64,000 nucleotides of DNA from Arachnopeziza araneosa (lineage: Eukaryota > Ascomycota > Leotiomycetes > Helotiales > Arachnopezizaceae): assembly GCA_003988855.1 (NCBI GenBank), contig QYAI01000020.1, positions 62,001 to 126,000 on the forward strand. Reading direction: 5' to 3'. This document shows, piece by piece, positions 45,827 to 55,750 of this stretch. Position numbers and translations under genes: made by a program. The first letter of the stretch is position 1, and each line of letters opens with the position of its first letter. The notes beneath the pieces were generated by a model. The model searched no databases, had not been told where the DNA came from, and saw only the letters and a list, made by a program, of their open reading frames with translations.

Positions 45827-46163
45827 CTTCGAAAGCTAAAATATCAGCACGCACAGATGGACTGCGAGCAGCGAAATAAATAAGAAGAATGAATTGATCC
45901 AACCTCAACAGAAGAAGTTGAGAGCAGGAAACTTGAAGGGTCGTCGACGTAGATGCGACAACGCAGAGCAAGCAGGGGGGAAGGAGAGGAGGAATATGTG
46001 GAAATGATGAGGTTTCTTAAATAAACTATAAGCTTATTTGACGAAGATATGTTTCGGAGCGAACAAACGGCAGACGGGATCCGAAGTGCCTGACGAAGAG
46101 CCCAACCAAGACTTTCCACGGACGAGATCCTGAAGTGGTAAGGTCATGATCATGGGCGAGGGC

Positions 46164-46185
46164 GATGATGATGATGATGATGATG
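46164..46185 (+). repeat. GAT trinucleotide microsatellite
   Basis: Seven GAT units in noncoding sequence. Confidence 0.9.
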
Positions 46186-46342
46186 CCCTCAAAGCGATGG
46201 GACATCCGCAAGATCCGGCCAATTGATAGGAGGAGAAGGGCAGCACATTTTCTTTCTTCACTCATGGGGAATGGAATGGTTGCCTCACCCTGGGCACTTG
46301 CGGACTGCGCCTCGCTAAGCCCTGTAGCGTGGCTGGTGGTGG

Positions 46343-46384
46343 AATCCGAAATCCGAAATCCGAAATCCGAAATCCGAAATCCGA
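46343..46384 (+). repeat. Heptamer tandem repeat AATCCGA x6
   Basis: Six perfect copies of a 7-base unit in intergenic sequence. Seven-base periodicity does not suit coding use. Confidence 0.92.
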
Positions 46385-46842
46385 GATGCGACGTCATGAA
46401 AGAAGAAGGAGCCGACCAAAGGAACAACAAACAAAAGCGTGACTCCTGGTCTGGAATGTGCAGGTGGAGCGCCAAGCAAGAGCTTCTCCCGGCCTTCGAG
46501 AAGGAGCGCATCGCATCCATCCGTTGCAATTCGTGAGCATAGGGCTGAGCTGCCACTCGTGCACTTGGGGGCTAAAAAAACGCCCATCATGGAAAGGGGC
46601 GGCACGTGATGTGGCTGGTCCCCTTCGCCTGTACTCGGTCACCCAACTGTAGCGAGGACCAAGACCAAGCAGAGATGAAGCATCGTAGGTACACTCCCTC
46701 AACCTGAAAAATGCCTTGCACTTCTTGACGTGCACATGGCCGAGTAGATTACCCACAAAGTCCATGCCATGTGCCCAGCTTAATTCTAGAATTGCTACCC
46801 TCGGTCTATCTATGCATCGCTTTTCCGTCATCGTCCCATCCC

Positions 46843-48457
46843 CTACGGCACTTCCTTTTCCAACACAGCCGGAGCAGTAATCGTCGTGCCCTTCAACTTC
46901 TCCAGTCCTTCTCCACCCTAGCGCCATGTGAGTAGTTGGACGGCAGAACTCAAGCCGCACACTTACGTAGCTGATCAATGGAGACACCTCAATGCCTCCT
47001 TCCTTCCCCTCGCTCACCACCGTCGCGCCGGCAGCCTCAACCCATCTCTTTCCTTGGTCCATGATATCTCTCTTGCTGGTGTCAGCATCATCCTCGCCCG
47101 TCCCCTTGGCATTCTTCAATGGCGAGAATTCATCCTCGCGCTTGACCTCCATGCAAGCAAACTTGTCCAGATCGAGCATCGAGAAGCAATCAAATACAAA
47201 TTGCTCCAACTTGATGCCATTCGGCTTCTGCGGCTTGATCGTCTCGCCACTCTCCGTATCCACGTACGGGATCTTCTTTCTCGCGACGTGGTGAGGAAGC
47301 TTGTGCGCCCATTCCGGAATTGACTCGAGAAAGCTGAAGCTGTAGTAATGGTTGACAATGTTGCCCGCTCTGAACTTCAGAATTTCGGGCTGCTTAGGAT
47401 CTTTGGCTTCCGACGTCTCTTTGTCAATCTCAGAGTATTCCACCACGTCCGGCTTGCCATTCTTCAACACGATGAGCCCGACGGCTTCGGCGGCATTTCT
47501 CTTCCTCACTACTTTAGTAGCAATGTCCACTTTCTTGGAGGCTGCAAAGCCAAGGAATATTGGGTCTGCGACTTTAACCAAGCAGTTATCGACGCAATAA
47601 GCGTGAATATGTTGAATGCCGCGTTTGGTCAGATCCGACATGACGTTAGAGGTAACGAGTGCTTGGTAGATACCTCCATTTCCATCGGGAGCCACCGCAA
47701 CCTTGCCCTTGCTCTCTAGGAGGATCTTCCCATCATTTGAGATGCAGGGTAAGACACCCTGTTCGAAAACAATGACATTTTCCTTGTCTAGCCCAAAATA
47801 CTTGTTCTCTTCGAAATACTTCTCTGTCGGACCTCGTGTTGGACCAGAAGTCATCACGTACCACGGCACCACGACCTCCTTCCCATGACCCGCCTTCTTC
47901 TTTGCCAAATTCTGGAGCTTGCGGATACGCTCAGCCTGGATCTGGAACAAGGATTTGGAAGATGGGAGACCAATGTCAAAACATCCCTTCGGCGCTGAGC
48001 TTCCCAATCTCGTCCCTTGTCCACCAGCCATAAGAACCACACCGACCTTGTTCTCCGCAATCAGATCCAGACCATGCTCGTACCATTTCTCGATATCTTC
48101 TGGCTTTGAGTCAAGAATTGATGCTGTAGCGGTGTCTGGTAGAGGAGAAACGGAGATCTCTTTGCTTGTGGCAGCGGGGTGCAGAGCTCGGTCGGTGATG
48201 GTGTCAATATATTCTGGGTCGAAGGAGGAGAGTTGTTCGAAGAGAGCTGCTTTTTCGGCCGTGGAGAGGGTATCGTAGAAGGCAAAGACTTGTTCTTGTT
48301 TAGCTTTCTCGTACTTCTCCTTCAAGGCTGAGAGCTCTTCGGTGGAGGGTTCTCTTGGAGGGGCTCCCGTTGTGTCATCCCCACTAACGTGCAGCTTATT
48401 GAGGACGTTCTTGACGGCTTCCATGATTGCTACCTCTCGAGCTTTATGCAGACCCAA
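46843..48457 (-). CDS. UDP-N-acetylglucosamine pyrophosphorylase (UAP1/Qri1)
   Basis: Two exons (48457-46967 and 46917-46843) give 521 residues, or 510 if the second Met (48424, MEAVKNVLNKL) is used, which I prefer. It makes UDP-GlcNAc from UTP and GlcNAc-1-phosphate in the cytosol, the precursor of chitin, N-glycans and GPI anchors. The nucleotide-binding signature LMAGGQGTRLGSSAPKG is intact, as are FDIGLPSSKSLFQIQAERI and the uridine site PDGNGGIYQAL. The last intron (49 bp) is needed: its removal gives the natural C-terminus GGEGLEKLKGTTITAPAVLE. Without splicing the frame would run on into intergenic DNA for about 190 codons. Confidence 0.95.
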
Positions 48458-48827
48458 GAAAGAATGAGGAGCTTCAAAGCTGTGGGAACAACTGAGGTTG
48501 GAGCTGATGGGGCGTACCTTAATATAGCTTGTGGGTGGCCCTCGCCTCAGCCCCGCCAGAAAAGCAAAAGCTCGTACAGCTTCAGTTCACGAAACAACAA
48601 CAACAACAACGAGCCACCTCCTTTACCCAACCTCTCATGAAGCTCGTGCAGAGCTCGAATTACGCGTCAGGAAAGTTCCACGTTTCTCATGAGCAGCAAA
48701 ACTTCCATCCCAATTCAGGCTGTTCTTGACCCTCCGTGTCCCCAATAACAAGAACAACGTTACTCTCTACCCTTGTGTACTTGCACCCCGCAACTGCCGG
48801 TAGGGCTGTGGATCTCTCAATGTCAAC
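48458..48827. other. Divergent promoter, UAP1 / DNA glycosylase
   Basis: 370 bp, with an AAC microsatellite. No named regulatory motif identified. Confidence 0.5.
48593..48610 (+). repeat. AAC trinucleotide microsatellite
   Basis: Six AAC units between the UAP1 and glycosylase starts. Confidence 0.85.
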
Positions 48828-49763
48828 ATGAAAACAAGTTCAAGCCCCGACGTGAAGGTAGAACCCGAAGAAGGAGAAGAAGAACAAGAAAATCTCTCGT
48901 CTGAACCCGCACCGGCAAGCTTCAAGGGCCGCCTCAATCTATCTTCGTACACCTTCACCCCCAACCCCACCTCACCTCGCCGGAGCTCTCGAAAGCCAGA
49001 GCCCAACTCCCCAGCTCCCCAACCTCCAACCCAAGTGACGTTTAAACGCAACAACACCCATCTTGCTACCTCCCCCTCCCCCAGGAAGAAATCCCGCTCT
49101 CCATCAGGCTACGCTCCTCCCTCAACCTACTCCCACCTCTCCCCGCTCCCAGACGTCCTCTCCCCCGGCCTCATCTGCGTCTTCATCGGGCTCAACCCCG
49201 GAATCGAAACCTCACGTTCACAGCACGCATACGCACACCCCTCGAACCTCTTCTGGAAACTGCTCTACTCCAGCGGCTGCACCACGCGGCGCCTCTCTCC
49301 TACCGAGGACGGCGACCTACCCCGTCTCTTCCAGCTCGGGAATACCAATATCGTGTCCCGCCCCACCCGAAATGGGAGTGAGCTGAGCAAGAAAGAGATG
49401 GATGAGAGTGTGGGGATGTTGGAGGAGAAGATCAGAAATTGTAGACCGGAGGCCGTGTGTCTGGTCGGGAAGAGTATCTGGGAGAGTGTGTATAGAGTGT
49501 GGAACCAGAGGAGGCTTGGCAAGCCGGAGTTTGAGTATGGGTGGCAGGAGGGGGTCAGGATGGGTGCTGAAGAGGGCTGGGAAGGAGCGAGGGTTTTTGT
49601 GGCTTGTTCTACGAGTGGTCTGTCGGCGAGTCTTAGGCCTGCCGAGAAGGAGAGCATTTGGAAGGTGCTTGGTTCTTGGGTTGAAGAAAGGAGGGCGGCT
49701 AGAGCTGGTGAAGAGGTTGGTAAATTACCGGCCGACAAGGTGAAGATTGAAGAAACAGTATAG
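48828..49763 (+). CDS. G/T(U) mismatch-specific DNA glycosylase (MUG/TDG family, Thp1-like)
   Basis: Single exon, 311 residues. The first ~95 residues are disordered, acidic then Pro/Ser-rich with a KKSR basic patch. The uracil-DNA glycosylase fold begins about residue 108. Motif A is GLNPG (121-125), whose Asn is the catalytic residue of the MUG/TDG branch. HPSNLFWKLLYSSG follows, and ACSTSGLSASL supplies the second active-site loop, where other family members carry an NPSG-type sequence. The enzyme removes thymine or uracil opposite guanine in base-excision repair; S. pombe Thp1 is the nearest named relative by layout. Confidence 0.9.
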   Translation: MKTSSSPDVKVEPEEGEEEQENLSSEPAPASFKGRLNLSSYTFTPNPTSPRRSSRKPEPNSPAPQPPTQVTFKRNNTHLATSPSPRKKSRSPSGYAPPSTYSHLSPLPDVLSPGLICVFIGLNPGIETSRSQHAYAHPSNLFWKLLYSSGCTTRRLSPTEDGDLPRLFQLGNTNIVSRPTRNGSELSKKEMDESVGMLEEKIRNCRPEAVCLVGKSIWESVYRVWNQRRLGKPEFEYGWQEGVRMGAEEGWEGARVFVACSTSGLSASLRPAEKESIWKVLGSWVEERRAARAGEEVGKLPADKVKIEETV

Positions 49764-50482
49764 TGTAACATCACGAAAAGCGTACCCGATATTCAAAATA
49801 TATCGGACGAGCAGTAGGTAAAGGACCTAGAGTTCTACTTATAGACCACGGGGAACGCCTATCTCTGTCGTCGTCGAATTGACGACTGCAAAATTCTACC
49901 GCCAGGAAGTAATACCAAGACCATATCGCTTGAAACAGGAAAAACCTTCGGAATATGATATTATGCTTGATGTAGTACTATAGAGACCCAATTTGCTCCT
50001 AAATTCAACTACTGTATAAACTCAGACACATGGTCAAGTTGATTATCATATGACTCCCTTTTCGCAGGTTTCCTTCTAACCATACCAGCACTTGCTAGGG
50101 GAATGCTAAAGATAGAAGATAACATAATGTAAGATTATGAGAGGCGTACCTATCATTAAAAATATCTCGCACACCTGTGGCTTGTAATGAGAGATGAAGG
50201 GTATTGACAAGAGTCGATTTATTACTCATATACATTAACACTTCCTACTGTAACAAATTTACACCTTGCTTTCCTAACAAGCTTTCCTTCACAAGTTCAT
50301 CTCGGCCAAGAGAAAAATAATGAAATGCATATCCATACTATGCTGCACCGGAACTCCTTGCCCAAAAGGTTAATGCCGTAGGGATAGCCACAGCTGGTAG
50401 CCCGTATTTGCATGCTAAAACGCATCTATACATGTCTCACAAGAGTCCAGCGTGAATCGAAGTAAGGATATATAGAAAATAA
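49764..50482. other. Convergent 3' intergenic region
   Basis: 719 bp, AT-rich, between the glycosylase and zinc transporter stop codons. Nothing I can support. Confidence 0.5.
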
Positions 50483-52224
50483 TTAGTGAGTGTGTCCATC
50501 ATGATCCGAATGGTCATGTTGTGGTTCTACAGCCTTGGCGCTGCAGCATCCCTTCCCTTGGCAATCATCAACACACTCTAAGAGGCACAAATCATCGTCA
50601 AGACGACAACTTGGTTGTCCGACGATCCCATCCAGTCCGACAATAGGTGCATTGGCGGGGCTGCTATGGTTATGATTTTCGTCAAGACAGAACTCTGGTT
50701 GGATGGTCGCGCTATGGATACCGTATGCATGAAGGCATTTGCGAACGGCTCGAGCGAGGTCCATGTATTTTTCGCCGCCAGCTTCACTAATTGGGAACTC
50801 GACTTGAATATGCATTGATGCCACGATCTGAGTATCACTCAACTGCCAAATATGGACGTGGTGGCAGCTGATAACGCCAGGAAGTGCCTGAATATCGTTT
50901 TTGATATCTGCCACATCAATATGATCTGGAGTTGCTTGTAATAAGATCTTGGCAGTGGCGGATGTTAAAGGGATCGTCGAGCGAAGGATGATAAGAGTGA
51001 TGAAGAGGGAAACAGCCGGGTCAGCATAGTATTTTCCGGACCACTCAGTCAGCCAGATTATTAGAGCTGAAACGATAACACCGATATTTCCAAGAGCATC
51101 TCCTATGACATGTAGAATCATAGCATTCATACCCATATCATCGTGGCTGTGGCCATGGCCGCCACTCTTGGACTTCTTCTTTGGCTTAGAATGGTTATGC
51201 TCAACATGCCATGAATCGTGTCGTTCAACGTGAGAATGGTCATGCTCGTGATCATGGTTGTGGTGGCCATTAGACTTGGTTCCATAAGATTTTCCGTTTG
51301 GTTTGACAAGAAGGGGTGCGTTCTCCGTAAGAGGTTCATCATCATCGACAGCCTCTTCTTCCGATGCGGTGTTATCGCCACTATCGATACCATCAAGTTG
51401 TGGTCGACTAGCAGCAATAAGTTCTTGTCTGAAACTGGCAGGATGAATGCTTAAATTTTCGGGATTTAGTCGGTTGCTTCGTATGCTGCTTGTCCGCCTT
51501 CGTGGTTTCTTAAAAGAGGATTTATTGGACGCATCAGATGTGAATCGAATGTGGTTGCTTTTCTTGGCTCTGGCGACTACCGCCTCCGCGAATACCTCAC
51601 CTGCATGTCCGGCTTCCAAATCTTCGTCATAACTGTAAGCTTCATGGCTATGGCTATGGCCCTCTTCAGCCGCGCTGACTTCATCTCCATGAGAATGGCC
51701 TTGTTCCTCTGGTCCATGTGAATGGCCATGTCCGCCCAAGACGAGAAATCCTGCCAAGTTCGATGCTAGACCTAGAGATCCAACGATAAGAATAAGTTTT
51801 GCATTATTGATTACTGGAGGATCGACAAGACGCTGGATAGCTTCGAGGACAATAGAAAGGCAAAGGGCGATTAGGAAAACGGCGTTGAAGAATGCTCCGA
51901 GAATTTCTGCTCTCAACCACTGCTTACTGTCAACATAAGCTATAGACTAGAATCTCAGTACTGACCCCAAAAGAATACTTGTCGGTGGAAGACTTCTGTG
52001 CTGCTCTCACAGCCCATAATCCAACAACAAGAGAAATAATATCGTTCAACTAGGAGAGAGTCAGCTCTTTCACTAATTCGCCTCCCAGTATGTCATACCA
52101 TGTGAAAAGCATCTGCCATCAAAGCCAGCGACCCGACAGCAAGCCCAACTCCTAACTCAAGTACCAAGAATGCAGTATCGATCGCCAGCATGATCGTAAT
52201 CCGGGTTGATTTTGACCACGCCAT
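50483..52224 (-). CDS. Vacuolar zinc/cobalt CDF transporter (ZRC1/COT1-like)
   Basis: Three exons (52224-52099, 52049-51966, 51919-50483) give 548 residues. Introns are 49 and 46 bp, both between codons. TM2 carries the zinc site residues in ALMADAFHMLND (H and D pair) and TM5 the matching HVIGDALGN. Between them lies a very long cytosolic loop (about 120-330) with several HGHSH and HDHEHDHSH clusters that should buffer or sense zinc. The C-terminal domain is ferredoxin-like (PGVISCHHVHIWQLSD) and is followed by a His/Cys-rich tail. It moves Zn2+ into the vacuole in exchange for protons and confers zinc tolerance. Confidence 0.95.
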
Positions 52225-53351
52225 CTTGAAGGATGTGTAAAGGAGTGTGTAGAATTATTGAGTAAAAAGAACAGCCGAAGGTAAGTTCCTACTGCTTTAA
52301 ACAGAAGTCCTGTAACAAGAAATGAAGAATCGAAGCGGCTGGAAGCCGTTCTTTCTACGAAACCTCAAGAAAGGGGACGAAGTGTCGAGGTGTTGTTGAT
52401 AGAAGAATCCCGCGCGATCGAGGTCCCACTCTCGTTTCTGCGGCTCAAGGAGGCGTTATCACACAGTGCTGAGCTCCCCGATTCGGATAAGGAAAAAATA
52501 AAATCAATGTTTCAAATAGCCCGAGACTATTGGTATCTCAGACAGCTGTGAAGGAGCTTTTAAGAACTTTTTATGTCTCTAAAGTATTGTTAAGGGGAGG
52601 TGTGAAGAATGAGGGGATTGTGGAAAACGATTGCGTAGTTCACTGAGTCGTGTGGTTTGCACGATGCAGCGTCGCTCCACAGACGCCGACTTCCCGCCCC
52701 GTCGATCCTTCCATTTTTGGTCAAATTCCTATATCACATGACTCGTACATGAATGAGCTGCTGTCTTTAAGGATGATCTCGAGGATATTTGCTCGGAGTA
52801 TAAGACTTCATGATAAATCATAGAGTGCCAGGCAAACAAGCGAAAGAAAAAAATCTATCGTAATAAATAAAGTGGATGAACAGTAGTTCATTGAATGAGC
52901 GTCAACTCCTCCCGATTGTCTAAGAGAGCAGGTTGCAAGTTTTCAAATCTAAACAGAGAAGCAGATGCTACAATCCAACTAGCGGCACGAAATTACATAC
53001 ATATATGTCGTCCGATTGTCCGCAGGGAAAAGAGCTGTTCATTCCATTCCTCCGTCGAATGTGAGCGGATATTGTGCCATGCGAGCTCTTTTTGAATAAG
53101 TCTACTTTCGTTCTAATCAATATTTTTCAGACCTCTCAACCTGTCCAGAATCATAGTGGGTTTATGTATCATGTAAAAATTGTAGCAGCATAAGATAGAT
53201 CTGTCCGTTGGCCGATCGAGGAAGTTGATTTAAAGGTCCGTGGAGCCGAAACATTTTCTTTTAACACACTTCATCCGGGGAGCTCTTGCAGGACAATTAA
53301 TTCTTCTGGTTTGTTCATGGCTCATATTGCCTACCGATCGCCGGCCGAGCT
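52225..53351. other. Upstream region of the zinc transporter
   Basis: 1.1 kb between two minus-strand genes. I looked for a Zap1-type zinc element near the start and did not find one. No gene supported. Confidence 0.45.
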
Positions 53352-54407
53352 TCAGGTCACGTCCTCCTTTTCCACATCTACTGCTACTAAGACGATGAAG
53401 AAGAGGAGTAGCAGCTGTGAACCGGGTCAATTCAAGGTCTTCTAGTCCTGCAGTAGTGGTCATGACTTACTATGAAAGCTCCGCCGACTAACAAGACGAT
53501 TTCAATGCCTCCCGAAATCGCTTTACCTCGAACCACGGCATTTTGAGTTCTCCAAGTTCTGAATGTCCCGATGAACAAAGCGTATATTGCAGCTCCTTGA
53601 CAGATGCATGCTAATGGTTTCCCTAAAACATAGAAGCCAAATATGCGGTCAGGTGAAGGCGAATGTTGGAGTCGACTAGAGTAATAGTCAGTCAAGTATC
53701 CCAGTATTGGTATATGTTCTCTTCTTGCAATAGCTGTGCAATCGTGACTCCCATCATAGACAGGGCTAATGAGGTCCGTAAATAAGCTAAAAATGTTCTT
53801 TCAAGGGCTGTAATGGAAAATTAGCAGCTTCATTTAAGCACTTCTTTTAAGGCAGGGGGTCAATGTGGGCGGTGCGAGTTGCCGGATGCCTCGCCTCTCT
53901 GAGATAGATGAATCTGACTCGTACTCCTTACTACCAAAATACTACACTTGAAGAGAAGTACATGGTCTCGTGAAGCACAAACAGCTCGTGAATCTCCTGA
54001 TGACTTCATGTAGCCGCGATGCGGGAAATACCCAAAACCCTGACTCTCAGAAGACCACATCTGGTCTAGACGCACGAGACGGGGCTGCTATGGAAAAAGT
54101 AGATGGTAGAATTCCGAGACATACCAAGATGATCACGACATGTGTTGTGGGAAACAGTCACGCTTATTTGCCGACGCCAGAACTTGGATATGGCTTCGCC
54201 GACACGCTCCCAAACGGTAAGTGGCTTCTTTGAAGCAACATTCGAGCCTTGCCTACGACGGAACGATGACGCGCGGCTGTGTTTCTGTCGAAGTTCGTCC
54301 AATTCCGTTGCTTCTCGCGCGTCTGTATCGACCGTCGGTCTCTGGCTGGGATGGGGCTCATCGGGATCGCCATCCACAGCCTGAGGATTGGCTGCTCGTT
54401 CAGCCAT
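53352..54407 (-). CDS. DUF202 membrane protein, four exons
   Basis: Reconstructed exons 54407-54125, 53807-53729, 53675-53471 and 53414-53352 give 209 residues. The first ~75 residues are hydrophilic. The DUF202 core follows as HNTCRDHLALERTFLAYLRT, then a helix SLALSMMGVTIAQLF, a middle helix LGKPLACICQGAAIYALFIG and a last helix GGAFILLLLFFIVLVAVDVE. The DHLALERTFLAYLRT join spans a 317 bp intron. The next intron (53728-53676) has GC-AG ends; no GT donor is available there and the joined frame restores the helix. Other members include small fungal membrane proteins of unknown role and a DUF202 part in Vtc-type proteins. Function not assigned. Confidence 0.8.
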
Positions 54408-55750
54408 GGAGGAGAGATGACATGGTACTATAGGTCGAGTTTCAATTCTTCTCTTGGCTGTGTTGTGGAAACAGAGGAAAATGACTTCGGTTGTCGGGAG
54501 TGGCAGGCATCTTTAGCCTCCTTGTGCAACTTCGAGACTGCTGATATTCGGCTGTGGGCTCTTTATCAACGCCACCAACGATCTTGATGTAACGGATTGA
54601 TAATCGACCACCTAGTCCAGGACTTCCGACGTTGTTCCCTTTCGCTCGCTACCGACGATCCCAGCACTGACGAAAGGAAGAGGTACTTACACTGTCATGA
54701 TGGCGAGCGGGCCGAAGGACCGCTGACGTCTCGGGATTCCTTTCAGTCGTCTGGACTGAGAACACAGCGACCATCAGCTGCTATTCACCCAGGATTCCTT
54801 CAAGGTCCTATCAGGATAGTTGCCGGCTTGTGAGACAGACCTGCAAGATCACTGCATCAAGACTTCTCGGCTGTCGTCTGCAGCTCGGATCCATTCCTCC
54901 CATGCATACGAAGCCGCACTCCCTTTTGCACTACATGTTTACCACCTAGGTATACCTTCGGCTGGCTGCTCTGGCGAACTTCCTCATTGTCAGCCCCACC
55001 AGGCTCATATTGAACTTTAAAATCCCTGAACAGCTCCAGCACAAGGACGAGGTCGTTGCCCGTGGAGGAAGAGAGGCTCGCTGTGGCGGTCCGCTCATAC
55101 CGCCCTCCTTCTTCAATCATCGGTTCTATATGTTACTATGAATCAACAAAGCGCTTCCTGGGCTGTAGTTTGCTTTCAGGAGTGAAGGATAGGTTCTAAA
55201 CGGCGATATGATCGTCTCGGTCTCGGTTCACCTACCTAGATACTACTAAAGTCCCACTTCTGTGGAAAACCTTCTTAAACTGGCACAACTCCGTCTTGCT
55301 AGAGTAAGCTAGCGACGTTTTAACTTAGTCCTTGGTTGCAACTTGCTGATTTCCAATCTCGTTGTCGATGGTACTCATCAATTGGACTAGATCCTTCCAA
55401 TTTTTCTGATATTGAGCGTTACAGCCGCCAGGCGATGGTTTGAAACGGACCATTTCCGTTCTCGTCTGATATACCTGGAAGGTTTACCCGCTTAAACGTC
55501 GGGTCCGAAAGGGAAATATCATGTGGTATACGTGCTGGTTCACTTGGTTTGTCTTCTCGTCCTGTCTGTATATCAATGCCCTTCCCGAGCTGTTCTTTTT
55601 TCCTACTATCTCCTTTTTCTAATCCAGTTCCTTTTCTTGGAGCGTTCTTTGGTGTTTCTTGCCTTACAAACTCACTCATTTTCTCAACTGGAACAATTCC
55701 CATGTAGGATAAAGCCGACTACGTCATTGAACGTTTCGCGGAAGAGAAAC
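54408..55750. other. Divergent intergenic region, DUF202 / GH3
   Basis: 1.3 kb. A stop-free minus-strand stretch at 55419-55703 is hydrophilic but has no motif. Pyrimidine-rich patches near 55550-55640 may be GH3 leader. Confidence 0.45.

Larger units (their letters stand above)
45827..46842. other. Intergenic region with two simple repeats
   Basis: 1.0 kb between two minus-strand genes, forming the upstream region of the Gly/Ser-rich gene and the 3' side of UAP1. It contains a GAT trinucleotide run and a heptamer tandem repeat. No gene supported. Confidence 0.5.

Noticed and set aside
49778..50175. Two similar ~28-base segments (near 49781 and 50144) suggesting a duplication
   Set aside because: Similarity is only about 70% over AT-rich sequence, too weak to support a repeat.
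55419..55703. Minus-strand hydrophilic 94-codon stretch upstream of GH3
   Set aside because: It lies opposite the probable GH3 leader; no homology or splice partner recognised.
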